Assembly (NCBI RefSeq): GCF_001761325.1 | Contig: NZ_CP017478.1 | Location: forward strand, 1,695,501-1,759,500 | Source: Urechidicola croceus | GTDB taxonomy: Bacteria > Bacteroidota > Bacteroidia > Flavobacteriales > Flavobacteriaceae | Reading direction: 5' to 3' | Length of the DNA: 64,000 nt | Part shown: positions 26,611-35,564 of the stretch, piece after piece | Numbering within the stretch: position 1 is the stretch's first letter | Layout of the letters: every line of letters starts with the position of its first letter | Notes under the pieces: generated by a model | Told to the model about the DNA's origin: nothing | Databases searched by the model: none | What the model saw: only the letters and a program-made list of their open reading frames with translations | Program-made: the position numbers and the translations under genes

Positions 26611-27834
26611 TTATACTTTAAAAAATTTATGATTTGCAATTCTTGATGCAAATTCTTCATTACCAATTTTTATATAGGTCAAAAAGTTTTTTTCAGTTTT
26701 GTGACCCGACAGTTGCATTATTGCCAAGCTGTCCATTCCTGCCTTATACGCATTAGAACAAAACGATCTGCGAGCTGTATGTGAACTCACTAATTCATAC
26801 TTGTGAATATTCCCTTTTTCTTTAATTTTTTGCTTTATTTCAGCCCTACTTGCAATCTGTTTTAACTTTTCATTTATGTCTTGTTCATTTACAAATTTTG
26901 GGGCTTTACCTTTTCGCTTATCAAATATTAATTGAATATTAGGATGGATTGGTATTACAACCTCTGCCTTTGTTTTAGTTTGAATTATCTTGAAGCAAGA
27001 AAATCCATTACATTCAACAATATTATCTTCATTTAGTTTTTTCCAATCAGAAATTCTTTGACCTGTATATGCTCCCATTAAAAATAAATCTCTAACTCTG
27101 TCTTCTACACTATCAATTTCATAATCCAACTTATAAATTTCATTTAACTCATCTTCATTAAGGTAAACCTGAAAACTTTCTACTTTTAGAACTTTGAAAT
27201 GCTTGTGCTTATGACCAATACATATAGTATACCCATCATCGTTTGCCGAATTCATAAACATTTTGATATTTTTTATTTGTTTACCAATAGTATTGGTACT
27301 CATTTCAAATATCTCTTCTAAATACTGTATAAACCTATAATAGAAATCAATATTTATTTTTTCAAATGAAATTTTATACTTTTCATTCACTTCAAAAGCC
27401 TTTACTAAATCCAATGTTCTCAAATATGATTTCCAAGTAACTTTCGCAACTCTATTTTTTGCATTTTCAACTAAAATATTTTCAACATAATCATAAAAAG
27501 TTTCGACTTTCTTTGTTTCAGATACCTTATTAAAATACAAATCCAATTTGTATTTTAAATTATCTTTAGTAAGCTCTCCATTAAATTTTAAATCCGAATA
27601 GGATTGTTCAGTAAAAGTTCTAATTTTAGATAATTCAACATTTATTAAATCCTTAACAGAAGCTACTTCTACTTTATTCCTTACTTTTTGATTTTTACTA
27701 TCCCAATTTTGTGGAGCAATTTTAATTCCCGTAGAATAAACAAGTTCATTTCTGTGAGGCCACAGAACCTTAACACTAATTGGAGTTTGATTCAATGTTT
27801 TTTTATTTCTAATTAAAAAAGTAATGGATGCCAT
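26611..27834 (-). CDS. int: tyrosine site-specific integrase
   Basis: A phage-type integrase of about 407 residues from the preferred start MASITFLIRNKK (ATG at 27834); a frame extension to 27867 adds 11 residues not expected in the family. Numbered from the longer form, the catalytic residues are Arg271 (TGQRISDW), His363 and Arg366 (SHTARRSF), His389 (LSGHKTEKN) and Tyr398 (FLTYIK), all present. An N-terminal arm-binding part and a SAM-like core-binding domain (about 120-215) come first. The gene starts about 190 bp from the tRNA-Asp junction, the usual place for the integrase that made the insertion. Confidence 0.96.
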   Translation of the reverse strand: MASITFLIRNKKTLNQTPISVKVLWPHRNELVYSTGIKIAPQNWDSKNQKVRNKVEVASVKDLINVELSKIRTFTEQSYSDLKFNGELTKDNLKYKLDLYFNKVSETKKVETFYDYVENILVENAKNRVAKVTWKSYLRTLDLVKAFEVNEKYKISFEKINIDFYYRFIQYLEEIFEMSTNTIGKQIKNIKMFMNSANDDGYTICIGHKHKHFKVLKVESFQVYLNEDELNEIYKLDYEIDSVEDRVRDLFLMGAYTGQRISDWKKLNEDNIVECNGFSCFKIIQTKTKAEVVIPIHPNIQLIFDKRKGKAPKFVNEQDINEKLKQIASRAEIKQKIKEKGNIHKYELVSSHTARRSFCSNAYKAGMDSLAIMQLSGHKTEKNFLTYIKIGNEEFASRIANHKFFKV

Positions 27835-27875
27835 TCTTAACAATTTTTGAATACCGAATATAAACATAAATTATG

Positions 27876-27894
27876 TTGTACCGTAAATTGTACC
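27876..27894. repeat. right pair of TTGTACC repeats (candidate integrase arm sites)
   Basis: TTGTACC at 27876-27882 and 27888-27894, starts 12 bp apart, as at 12100-12118. The pair lies between the integrase start and the tRNA junction. Confidence 0.55.
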
Positions 27895-27993
27895 GAAAAA
27901 TTCTTTATCTATCTTTATTTGATTTTACTCAATTTAATGAATAAAACACTGAATGCCTAATAAAATAAAGGGATGTAGATATAATTGCATAAA

Positions 27994-28020
27994 AAAAGCA
28001 TCTCAATTGAGATGCTTTTT
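27994..28020 (-). terminator. terminator of tRNA-Asp
   Basis: A perfect inverted repeat (AAAAGCATCTCAA, then TTGAGATGCTTTT) just beyond the tRNA 3' end. On the minus strand it ends in T residues. A near copy marks the other end of the element at 12001-12027. Confidence 0.85.
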
Positions 28021-28037
28021 GCGGTCTGGACGGGACT
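28017..28037. repeat. right attachment site (att) within the tRNA-Asp 3' end
   Basis: Identical over 21 bases to 12024-12044. It spans the last 16 bases of the tRNA and the first bases of the terminator, so the tRNA remains whole after integration. Confidence 0.92.
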
Positions 28038-28095
28038 CGAACCCGCGACCCCCTGCGTGACAGGCAGGTATTCTAACCAGCTGAACTACCAGACC
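28022..28095 (-). tRNA. tRNA-Asp (anticodon GTC)
   Basis: 74 bases, read on the minus strand. The acceptor stem is GGTCTGG with CCAGACC, the discriminator base is G, the anticodon stem-loop is CCTGC-CTGTCAC-GCAGG with GTC, and the T arm contains GGTTCGAGTCC. CCA is not encoded. Its 3' end is the integration site of the 16-kb element. Confidence 0.98.
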
Positions 28096-28112
28096 GTTGC
28101 TCTTAGCGGATG

Positions 28113-28143
28113 CAAATATAGTAGTGTTATTTGAATCTACAAA
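28113..28143 (-). promoter_or_regulatory. promoter of tRNA-Asp
   Basis: On the minus strand TTTG (28140-28143) is followed after 19 bases by TATATTTG (28113-28120), an exact match to the Bacteroidota vegetative promoter TTTG-N19-TAnnTTTG. The -7 box is 17 bp before the mature tRNA 5' end. Confidence 0.85.
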
Positions 28144-28160
28144 GTTTTTTGTAAAAAAAA

Positions 28161-29084
28161 TCACATAATTTTTTTTCGACTAATTAAATATGAAATCAAC
28201 ACTTGATGAAAGTCTTTATTAATATCCACAGGCACATAATCAATCTTATATTGCATGCATTTCATTTTCAAGTTATTAAAATATTCCTGCACTACCTTTT
28301 TATATTCACTCTTTACAGAATCTGCATATAAATTAATATGTTCTCCTGTTTCTACATCAACAAAGTTTTTTGGTGTGTTATCAAAATCAAAATTTAATTC
28401 TCGCTTACCATCGTATGTGTGAAATAATACAACTTCATGCTTATTGTATTTTAAATGACGTAAAGCTTCAAATAGTTCTTCCTCTTCTTTATCGTCTTGA
28501 AACATATCAGTAAATAAAAAAATTAAAGATCTACGGTGAATTTTTTCAGCAACTTGATGTAATATCTTATATGTTGAAGTTACCTTTTTCGGTTTTGAAT
28601 GAAGCAATTCTTCAAGTTGTTTAAATAACATACGCCTATGAGCATCACTTCCTTTTTCTGGCGCGTAATACTCAAAATCATCAGAATAAATACTAAGCCC
28701 TACCGCATCACGCTGACGTTTTAAAATATCCATTAATGCAGCTGATGCTATTGCAGAAAAACAAATTTTATTTAAATTATCAATTGTAGGGTTTTTAATC
28801 TCTGGATAGTGCATCGAAGCCGAATTATCAACGATAATATGACATCTTAAATTTGTTTCCTCTTCGTAACGTTTTACGTATAACTTTTCTGTTTTGGCAA
28901 ACAACTTCCAATCAATATGCTTTGTACTTTCTCCTTTATTATACAAACGATGTTCGGCAAACTCAACAGAAAACCCATGAAACGGGCTTTTATGCATTCC
29001 TGTAATAAAACCCTCAACTACCTGATTGGCTAACAGTTCTATATTTTTTAATTCGGATATGTGTTTTACGGAAATGTCGCTCAT
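28161..29084 (-). CDS. DUF58 domain protein
   Basis: A 307-residue cytosolic protein of the DUF58 family with a von Willebrand A-like fold. It has FAEHRLYNKGESTKHIDWK (about 42-60), typical of DUF58, and a MIDAS-like DNSASM near residue 87. In Bacteroidota these genes usually accompany MoxR ATPase and batA/batB genes linked to stress tolerance; here no moxR is beside it in the window. It follows the thioredoxin terminator on the same strand. Confidence 0.9.
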   Translation of the reverse strand: MSDISVKHISELKNIELLANQVVEGFITGMHKSPFHGFSVEFAEHRLYNKGESTKHIDWKLFAKTEKLYVKRYEEETNLRCHIIVDNSASMHYPEIKNPTIDNLNKICFSAIASAALMDILKRQRDAVGLSIYSDDFEYYAPEKGSDAHRRMLFKQLEELLHSKPKKVTSTYKILHQVAEKIHRRSLIFLFTDMFQDDKEEEELFEALRHLKYNKHEVVLFHTYDGKRELNFDFDNTPKNFVDVETGEHINLYADSVKSEYKKVVQEYFNNLKMKCMQYKIDYVPVDINKDFHQVLISYLISRKKIM

Positions 29085-29124
29085 TCGTATAAATTAATAG
29101 GTAAATATAATTCTTTTAATACAA

Positions 29125-29152
29125 AAAAGGCTCAACGAATGTTGAGCCTTTT
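29125..29152 (-). terminator. terminator after trxA
   Basis: A 12-bp stem (29125-29136 with 29141-29152) and 4-base loop, A-rich on one side and T-rich on the other, 21 bp after the trxA stop on the minus strand. Confidence 0.88.
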
Positions 29153-29173
29153 AGTTTATTTCAATTGTGCTTT

Positions 29174-29491
29174 TTACAATGCAGCGTCAATTTTTTGAGT
29201 ATATGTGCTTTTTGGAGCAACTCCAACTTGCTTATCTACAACTTCTCCACCTTTAAACAGTAATACTGTAGGAATATTTCTTACCCCGTATTTTGCAGCG
29301 AATTCTTGATGTGCATCTACATCTACTTTTCCAACAATAGCCTTACCTTCATACTCGCTTCCAATTTCTTCAATGATTGGTCCAACCATTCTACAAGGTC
29401 CACACCATGCAGCCCAAAAATCTACTAATACTGGTTTATCTGATTTTAATACTACTTCTTCAAATGAAGCATCTGTAATTTCTAATGCCAT
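29174..29491 (-). CDS. trxA: thioredoxin
   Basis: A 105-residue classic thioredoxin with WCGPC (Cys30, Cys33), the cis-proline region NIPTVLLF and no signal peptide, so it works in the cytoplasm as a disulfide reductant. It may supply electrons to the CysH reductase encoded 10 kb away. A TATTTTTG box (29533-29540, minus) fits a -7 element upstream, though the -33 box is unclear. Confidence 0.97.
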   Translation of the reverse strand: MALEITDASFEEVVLKSDKPVLVDFWAAWCGPCRMVGPIIEEIGSEYEGKAIVGKVDVDAHQEFAAKYGVRNIPTVLLFKGGEVVDKQVGVAPKSTYTQKIDAAL

Positions 29492-29618
29492 AATTTTATT
29501 TTTTTTCTTTATTATTATTCTAGTTTACTATACAAAAATAGGCAATTATTAAGCCAAATTTTTGCGATATTATCATTTTTATTTATGATAGTATTCAAAA
29601 AAGTAATTTCATTACATT

Positions 29619-30575
29619 TTAAAACACTTCCTTTGCTATAGCCTTAATATTACTTGATTTCCCCATTGAGTAATAATGTACAACTGGTACTCCAGCAGCA
29701 ATTAACTCTTTACTTTGCTCAATTGCCCATTCTACTCCTACTTGTCGTACTTGTTTATTATCCTTACACTTTTCAACTTCATTTATCAATGGTTCTGGTA
29801 AATCAATGCGAAACACTTGTGGCAAAATATTTAAATGTCTATTAACTGCTATTGGCTTTATTCCTGGAAGTATAGGAACATTAATCCCTATTTCGCGTGC
29901 AGCTTTTACAAACTCAAAATATTTTTGATTGTCAAAAAACATTTGAGTTACAACATAATCTGCTCCAGCATCCACCTTTTCTTTCAGTCGTTGTAAATCG
30001 GTTGACATACTTGGTGCCTCAAGATGTTTTTCAGGATATCCTGCAACTCCTATACAAAAATCGGCTGGAAATTCTGAATCAATTTTTTCATGTAAATATT
30101 GACCTCTATTTAAGTTTTGAATTTGCGATACTAAATCTGAAGCGTATTTATTCCCTCCTTCTACTGGTTTAAAATACGATTCATGCTTCATACTATCACC
30201 ACGTAGCGCCATCACATTATCCAATCCTAAATAATGACAATCAATCAAGACATATTCAGTTTCTTCTTTAGTAAAACCTCCACATAATAAATGTGGAACT
30301 GTGTCAACATTATATTTATGTTTTAAAGACGCGCAAATACCAACAGTTCCAGGACGCATACGTGTCACTTTACGCTCTAATAATCCTGCACCTTTTTCAA
30401 CATAAACAAATTCCTCTCGAGAAGTAGTCACATCAATAAATGGTGGTTTAAACTCCATTAATGGGTCAATGTTGTCATAAAGATTTTGAATATTTTGACC
30501 TTTTACTGGCGGTACTATTTCAAAAGAAAACAATGTTTTACCTTGTGCATTTTTTATATGTTCTGTTACTTTCAT
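29619..30575 (-). CDS. metF: 5,10-methylenetetrahydrofolate reductase
   Basis: A 318-residue flavoenzyme that reduces methylene-THF to methyl-THF, the methyl donor for MetH. It shows FSFEIVPP near residue 17, VTTSREEFVY, LDNVMALRGDS (about 140) and ADYVVTQMFFDN (about 204), all typical of MetF. Length is normal. It lies downstream of the metH genes on the same strand, separated by a small unknown gene and a repeat. Confidence 0.97.
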   Translation of the reverse strand: MKVTEHIKNAQGKTLFSFEIVPPVKGQNIQNLYDNIDPLMEFKPPFIDVTTSREEFVYVEKGAGLLERKVTRMRPGTVGICASLKHKYNVDTVPHLLCGGFTKEETEYVLIDCHYLGLDNVMALRGDSMKHESYFKPVEGGNKYASDLVSQIQNLNRGQYLHEKIDSEFPADFCIGVAGYPEKHLEAPSMSTDLQRLKEKVDAGADYVVTQMFFDNQKYFEFVKAAREIGINVPILPGIKPIAVNRHLNILPQVFRIDLPEPLINEVEKCKDNKQVRQVGVEWAIEQSKELIAAGVPVVHYYSMGKSSNIKAIAKEVF

Positions 30576-30610
30576 TCTTTATTAGTTGTTGTCGACTGCT
30601 AAAATAATAT

Positions 30611-30850
30611 TTATGATGTTAATAACGATTTAACATACGTATAATCTTCTTCATATTCCCAATACACCCATCTACCATCTAAATAATCAATTAAAATATA
30701 CTTTTCACTTACGGATTTAATCCTTGAAACTGCTATTAACTTTTTAGAAAAAGGAATTTCAACTTCTTCAGTAATTTCTTTATTTACCATATCATATCCA
30801 TGTGATATCATATGACTTCCTAGAGTTAATTCTATAAATTCTGGCACCAT
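30611..30850 (-). CDS. hypothetical small protein
   Basis: A 79-residue acidic protein (HMISHGYDMVNKEITEEVEI, then DYLDGRWVYWEYEEDYTYV) with no signal peptide or membrane segment. It has a good ATG start and sits between metH and metF on the same strand. I do not recognise the family. Confidence 0.6.
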   Translation of the reverse strand: MVPEFIELTLGSHMISHGYDMVNKEITEEVEIPFSKKLIAVSRIKSVSEKYILIDYLDGRWVYWEYEEDYTYVKSLLTS

Positions 30851-30861
30851 ATTTTTTTATT

Positions 30862-30930
30862 TGTCATTCCTGCGAAGGCAGGAATCTTATTCTTTTTTAC
30901 ACTGAGATTCCTGCATTCGCAGGAATGACA
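30862..30930. repeat. inverted repeat of REP/MITE-like type
   Basis: Two 25-base arms (30862-30886 and 30906-30930), one mismatch apart in inverted orientation, each itself containing a small palindrome (ATTCCTGC...GCAGGAAT). It starts right after the metH stop codon. A related single unit lies at 35922-35947. The pattern is that of dispersed palindromic repeats, and as RNA it may also stop transcription. Confidence 0.8.
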
Positions 30931-30931
30931 T

Positions 30932-33649
30932 TTAACTATCTACAATATTCGGATTTAACCATTTTTGTGCTTCTTCTAATGGCATGTTTTTACGCTTTGC
31001 AAAATCTGTTACTTGATCTTGATTTATTTTCCCTAAACCAAAATACTTCGCTTCTTGATTTCCAAAATAATATCCAGAAACTGATGCTGCTGGCCACATT
31101 GCCAAACTTTCTGTCAATTCTACTCCAATTGTTTCTTTCACTTTTAACAATTCCCAAATTGTCAATTTCTCCGTATGATCTGGACATGCTGGATATCCTG
31201 GTGCTGGTCGAATACCTTTATAGGATTCTTTGATCAATTCTTCATTTGATAAATGTTCATCAGATGCGTAACCCCAATGTTTTGTTCTCACTTCTTTATG
31301 CAAATATTCAGCATATGCTTCTGCCAATCTATCCGCTAAAGCTTTAACCATTATTGCATTATAATCATCATGTTCTTCTTCATATTTTTTGGCCAATTCT
31401 GCAGTTCCAAAACCTGTTGAAACACAAAAACATCCCATATAATCTCTAACTCCTGATTCTTTTGGCGCAACAAAATCTGCAATTGCAAAATTTGGTTTAC
31501 CTTCTCTTTTTTCTAATTGTTGACGCAAAGTAACAAAGGTCGATTTAACCTCTTCTCTACTTTCATTTGTATAAATTTCTATATCATCATCATTTACTGT
31601 ATTCGCAGGAAACAATCCAAAAATTGCTTTAGCAGTTAATAATTTTTCATCCACAATTTTCTTTAATAATTCTTGTGCATCTGCAAACAATTCTGTGGCT
31701 TGTTCTCCAACAACTTCATCAGTTAATATCTCAGGATACTTACCGTGTAAATCCCAAGATCGGAAAAATGGACTCCAATCAATATATGGAACCAATGTAC
31801 TCAGTTCCACATTTTCTTGTGTCTGAATTCCTAACTGATTTGGCTTTATTATTTCTGATGTATTCCAATCTATTTTAAACTTTCGCTCACGTGCAATATC
31901 AATTGATATTAATTTTTTCTTTTTTGAACGTCCCAAAAATTTTGATCTAAAATCTTCGTAATCTGCTTTGATATCACTCACATATTTTACAGAAGTATCA
32001 CTCAACAAATCACCAACTACTGTTACTGCTCTTGACGCATCATTTACATGTACAACAGCATTTTGATATTGTTGATCTATCTTCACAGCAGTATGTGCTT
32101 TTGATGTTGTTGCACCACCAATCAATAATGGAATTTTAAAATCTAAACGTTCCATTTCTTTAGCCAAATACACCATCTCATCTAATGAAGGTGTTATCAA
32201 TCCACTCAATCCAATAACATCAACATTTTGCTCTTTAGCGGTTTCTATAATTTTTTCTGGCGGAACCATTACTCCTAAATCTACAATTTCGTAATTATTA
32301 CAAGCAAGTACAACACCTACAATATTTTTTCCAATATCGTGGACATCACCTTTTACGGTGGCCATTAATATTTTCCCATTGGTTTCTTGAACACCACCTT
32401 TATCTTCTTCAATATATGGTAATAAGTAAGCGACTGCTTTTTTCATCACACGTGCAGATTTTACTACTTGAGGTAGGAACATTTTTCCCGCTCCAAATAA
32501 ATCTCCAACAACGTTCATCCCAATCATTAAATGACCTTCTATCACTTCTATGGGTTTGTCGGACGCTAATCTTGCTTCTTCAACATCTACAACTATATAC
32601 TCATCAATTCCTTTTACTAAGGCTCTAGTAATTCTGTCTTGTAATGGTTCTTCTCTCCAAGATAAATCTACGGTAGATTCTTTTTTCTTTCCAACTACAG
32701 TTTCTGCAAATTCTAACAAACGCTCAGTAGCATCATCACGTCTATCTAAAATTACATCTTCAATATGCTCTAATAAATCCTTCGGAATATCATCATACAC
32801 CTCCAACATTGCTGGATTTACAATCCCAATATTCATTCCTGCTTGAATAGCATAATATAGAAACACAGAATGCATCGCCTCACGTACTGTATTATTTCCC
32901 CTGAATGAAAACGACACATTACTCACCCCTCCACTCACACTTGCATGTGGTAAATTTTCACGTACCCATCGTGTTGCTTCAATAAAATCTACTGCATTTT
33001 TTCGGTGCTCTTCCATTCCGGTAGCAACCGGAAATATATTTAAATCGAAAATAATATCTTCTGGTGGAAAGTTGACTTTGTCAACCAAAATGTCATATGA
33101 ACGCTTTGCTATTTCAATACGGCGCTCATAATTATCGGCTTGACCTACTTCATCAAAAGCCATCACAATAACTGCTGCTCCGTACCTTTTAATTTTTTTG
33201 GCATGATCAATAAACTCTGCTTCACCTTCTTTCAAACTAATAGAATTCACCACACATTTTCCTTGCGCAACTTGCAATCCTGCTTCAATGATATCCCATT
33301 TAGAACTATCAACCATAATTGGTACACGAGAAATGTCTGGTTCAGAAGCAATCAAATTCAAAAAACGAACCATTGCTGCTTTTCCATCAATCAATCCATC
33401 ATCCATATTGACATCAATAATTTGCGCTCCACCCTCTACTTGATGTCTTGCAATTGCTAATGCTTCATCGAACTTCTCTTCTTTTACCAATCGTAAAAAT
33501 TTACGTGAACCAGCAACATTTGTACGTTCACCGACATTGATAAAATTACTGTGTTCATCAATAATTAACGGTTCTAAACCTGATAAACGCATTGGTTTTC
33601 TATTAATCTTTTGGTTGTTGGTTGTTGGTTGTTGGTTGTTGGTATCCAT
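30932..33649 (-). CDS. metH: methionine synthase, B12-binding part (split MetH)
   Basis: Up to 905 residues holding the last three modules of MetH. These are a pterin-binding domain (LSGLEPL and [14 protein letters not shown] near residues 22-52), the cobalamin domain with the lower-ligand motif DVHDIG (about 440), and the activation domain with [12 protein letters not shown] near the C-terminus. The homocysteine-binding module is a separate gene at 34442-35440. It transfers methyl from methyl-THF to homocysteine via cobalamin. The first 17 residues are encoded by GGTTGTT heptamer repeats, so the true start may be the Met at about 33598. Confidence 0.95.
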   Translation of the reverse strand: MDTNNQQPTTNNQKINRKPMRLSGLEPLIIDEHSNFINVGERTNVAGSRKFLRLVKEEKFDEALAIARHQVEGGAQIIDVNMDDGLIDGKAAMVRFLNLIASEPDISRVPIMVDSSKWDIIEAGLQVAQGKCVVNSISLKEGEAEFIDHAKKIKRYGAAVIVMAFDEVGQADNYERRIEIAKRSYDILVDKVNFPPEDIIFDLNIFPVATGMEEHRKNAVDFIEATRWVRENLPHASVSGGVSNVSFSFRGNNTVREAMHSVFLYYAIQAGMNIGIVNPAMLEVYDDIPKDLLEHIEDVILDRRDDATERLLEFAETVVGKKKESTVDLSWREEPLQDRITRALVKGIDEYIVVDVEEARLASDKPIEVIEGHLMIGMNVVGDLFGAGKMFLPQVVKSARVMKKAVAYLLPYIEEDKGGVQETNGKILMATVKGDVHDIGKNIVGVVLACNNYEIVDLGVMVPPEKIIETAKEQNVDVIGLSGLITPSLDEMVYLAKEMERLDFKIPLLIGGATTSKAHTAVKIDQQYQNAVVHVNDASRAVTVVGDLLSDTSVKYVSDIKADYEDFRSKFLGRSKKKKLISIDIARERKFKIDWNTSEIIKPNQLGIQTQENVELSTLVPYIDWSPFFRSWDLHGKYPEILTDEVVGEQATELFADAQELLKKIVDEKLLTAKAIFGLFPANTVNDDDIEIYTNESREEVKSTFVTLRQQLEKREGKPNFAIADFVAPKESGVRDYMGCFCVSTGFGTAELAKKYEEEHDDYNAIMVKALADRLAEAYAEYLHKEVRTKHWGYASDEHLSNEELIKESYKGIRPAPGYPACPDHTEKLTIWELLKVKETIGVELTESLAMWPAASVSGYYFGNQEAKYFGLGKINQDQVTDFAKRKNMPLEEAQKWLNPNIVDS
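33611..33643. repeat. GGTTGTT heptamer tandem repeat at the metH start
   Basis: More than four copies of a 7-base unit (ggttgtt) lie over or just before the start of the B12 part of metH. Because 7 is not a multiple of 3, a change in copy number would shift the frame if translation begins upstream of it. Confidence 0.85.
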
Positions 33650-33651
33650 CT

Positions 33652-34005
33652 TTATTTATTTTTATAATAATTAATGAATCCGTTAATCAACTTCTTACAA
33701 GATGTTATTTTTTCTATCAAAATATTGAAATCTTCTTTTTTAATATATTCTAAATCTAATGAAAGATATACTTGTGTTTCTAATTCGTATAATGAACCTC
33801 TTGAAATAAATAAGAATTGTATTGTTTCCTTAGATGATTGTCTTCCACAGCCTTCCGCAATATTTGAAGGAACAGATACAGAACTTCTTCTTATTTGACT
33901 AATTAAACCATAGATTTCTTCTTGTGGAAATGATTTGGTTGATTGATATATCAACTTGACCAATTCTCGTGATTCTTTCCAAATGTCTAACTCTGTATAA
34001 TTCAT
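33652..34005 (-). CDS. four helix bundle protein (23S rRNA intervening-sequence type)
   Basis: A 117-residue protein with the family signature [16 protein letters not shown], then [20 protein letters not shown] and SNIAEGCGR. These proteins form pentamers and are often encoded in small inserted sequences, including insertions in 23S rRNA genes. Here the gene stands between the two halves of metH, with heptamer repeats near both ends. Its cellular role is unknown. Confidence 0.9.
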   Translation of the reverse strand: MNYTELDIWKESRELVKLIYQSTKSFPQEEIYGLISQIRRSSVSVPSNIAEGCGRQSSKETIQFLFISRGSLYELETQVYLSLDLEYIKKEDFNILIEKITSCKKLINGFINYYKNK

Positions 34006-34078
34006 TTATTTAGTTTTTAGTCGTTAATTATTAATTGATTGTGTTGCTCACCAACAACCATCAACCAAAAACCATCAA

Positions 34079-34360
34079 CTATAAATAGTGTTCTACAATT
34101 GGAAACGGTTCATAAAAATGATGTAATAATCGTTTCCATTCTTGATATTCTTCGGATTTTCTAAATCCTATTTCATGGTCTTCAATAGTTTCCCATTCAA
34201 CCAACAAAATATATTTATCTTCTTTCTCAATGCATTTTTTCAGTTGATGAGAAATATAACCTTTCATAGATGAAATAATTGATTTGGCCACATCAAATGC
34301 TTTTTCAAATTCACTTGATTGCCCTTCTTTTATTTCTAATATGGCTACTTCTAAAATCAT
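34079..34360 (-). CDS. antibiotic biosynthesis monooxygenase (ABM) family protein
   Basis: A 93-residue single ABM domain, a small ferredoxin-like dimer fold, with VAILEIKEGQSSEFEKAF at the start, KYILLVEWETIEDHEIGF in the middle and the C-terminal EPFPIVEHY. Members often remove or oxidise small molecules, and many are of unknown role. It lies between the two metH parts on the same strand. No link to methionine synthesis can be shown from sequence. Confidence 0.85.
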   Translation of the reverse strand: MILEVAILEIKEGQSSEFEKAFDVAKSIISSMKGYISHQLKKCIEKEDKYILLVEWETIEDHEIGFRKSEEYQEWKRLLHHFYEPFPIVEHYL

Positions 34361-34370
34361 TTTTTCGTTA

Positions 34371-34402
34371 TTGGTTGTTTGTTGTTAGTTGTTAGTTGTT
34401 GG
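34371..34402. repeat. GTTAGTT/GGTTGTT heptamer tract
   Basis: An imperfect tract of the same 7-base type as at 33611-33643 lies between the ABM gene and the homocysteine-binding part of metH. Related CAACCA/CAACAA sequence also occurs at about 34050-34080 in the opposite orientation. Confidence 0.7.
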
Positions 34403-34441
34403 AAATATTATAATTTTATTATATAACCTATCAACCAGCAA

Positions 34442-35440
34442 CTATTTACTATCAACTAATCGAGGTTTATAACCTCTAGCAACCTCAGCAATTGCCTTAA
34501 TGTGCTCAGGTGTTGTTCCACAACAACCTCCAATAATATTTATTAAACCTTTATCTAAATATTCTTTTATTTTTTTTGCCATTACTTCTGGAGTTTCATC
34601 ATATTCTCCAAAAGCATTTGGTAATCCTGCATTTGGATGTGCTGAAATTCCATATTCTGATTTATCGGAAACTACCTGTAAATAAGGTGTCAATTGATCT
34701 GCTCCAAGAGCGCAATTAAATCCAACAGTCAACAATGGAATATGTGAAACCGAAACTAAAAATGCTTCTGCCGTTTGACCAGAAAGTGTTCTTCCGGAAG
34801 CATCTGTTATCGTTCCACTTACCATAATTGGCACATCAATATTTCTTTCTTCTTTTACTTCTTCGATAGCAAATAATGCTGCTTTTGCATTCAGTGTATC
34901 AAAAATAGTTTCAACTAATAAAATATCTGCTCCACCATCTAACAAGGCTTCAATTTGCTGTTTATACGCAATTCGCAATTCATCAAAAGTAACGGCTCTA
35001 AACCCTGGATCGTTGACATCAGGTGACATGCTTGCTGTACGATTAGTCGGTCCAATGGAACCTGCGACAAAACGAGGTTTGTTGGGTTCTTTGGCTGTAA
35101 ATTCATCTGCAACTTCACTTGCAATTTTAGCAGACTCATAATTTAGTTCATAAACCAAATCTTCCATATCATAATCTGCCATGGCAATAGTAGTACCTGA
35201 AAAAGTATTTGTTTCAACAATATCTGCTCCTGCAGCAAAATACATTCTATGAATATCTTTAATTGCTTCTGGTTGTGTGATGGATAATAAATCATTGTTT
35301 CCTTTTACCGAAGTATGAAAGTCTTTGAAGCGCTCTCCTCGATAATCTTCTTCTGTGAAATTATGGCGCTGGATCATAGTTCCCATTGCTCCATCGAGAA
35401 TTAAAATTCTTTCTTTTAATATTTCATTTAATTGACTCAT
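34442..35440 (-). CDS. metH: methionine synthase, homocysteine-binding part (split MetH)
   Basis: A 332-residue homocysteine S-methyltransferase module. It has [13 protein letters not shown] (17-29), [13 protein letters not shown], and the zinc ligands: Cys in [11 protein letters not shown] (about 242) and the pair in [11 protein letters not shown] (about 308). It works with the B12 part encoded downstream as one enzyme. A split MetH is common in this phylum; what is less usual is that two unrelated small genes and repeats stand between the halves. Confidence 0.96.
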   Translation of the reverse strand: MSQLNEILKERILILDGAMGTMIQRHNFTEEDYRGERFKDFHTSVKGNNDLLSITQPEAIKDIHRMYFAAGADIVETNTFSGTTIAMADYDMEDLVYELNYESAKIASEVADEFTAKEPNKPRFVAGSIGPTNRTASMSPDVNDPGFRAVTFDELRIAYKQQIEALLDGGADILLVETIFDTLNAKAALFAIEEVKEERNIDVPIMVSGTITDASGRTLSGQTAEAFLVSVSHIPLLTVGFNCALGADQLTPYLQVVSDKSEYGISAHPNAGLPNAFGEYDETPEVMAKKIKEYLDKGLINIIGGCCGTTPEHIKAIAEVARGYKPRLVDSK

Positions 35441-35513
35441 TATCTACCTTTATTTTCGCGAAATGCAAAGATATCATACAGATTGCAATTCCACTAATTT
35501 ATCATTAACTAAA

Positions 35514-35547
35514 AAAAGCCTACAAGTTGTAACTTGTAGGCTTTTAT
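35514..35547 (-). terminator. terminator after the ferredoxin gene
   Basis: A 15-bp stem (35514-35528 with 35531-35545) with a very short loop, about 20 bp after the ferredoxin stop on the minus strand, and T-rich on the outgoing side. It separates the sulfite-reduction genes from metH. Confidence 0.85.
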
Positions 35548-35564
35548 ATTCTATAACTCTTGTT

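Larger units (their letters stand above)
12024..28037. mobile_element. 16-kb integrated element in tRNA-Asp carrying a type I restriction/defence operon
   Basis: The borders are the 21-bp direct repeats at 12024-12044 and 28017-28037. Inside, all genes read on the minus strand: integrase and a co-transcribed unknown gene, a MerR-like HTH protein, a ribbon-helix-helix protein, a DUF3987 protein, a primase/TOPRIM-like protein, then hsdM, HEPN, nucleotidyltransferase-HsdS, DUF262/DUF1524, hsdR, STAS-ATPase and DUF4325. The front half resembles the integration and replication modules of Bacteroidota mobilizable elements. No relaxase, conjugation or phage structural gene is present, so transfer would need helpers or is lost. 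Confidence 0.9.

Noticed and set aside
33608-34402. CRISPR-like repeats in the metH region
   Set aside because: The units are 7 bp and contiguous or degenerate, with no spacers and no cas genes nearby.
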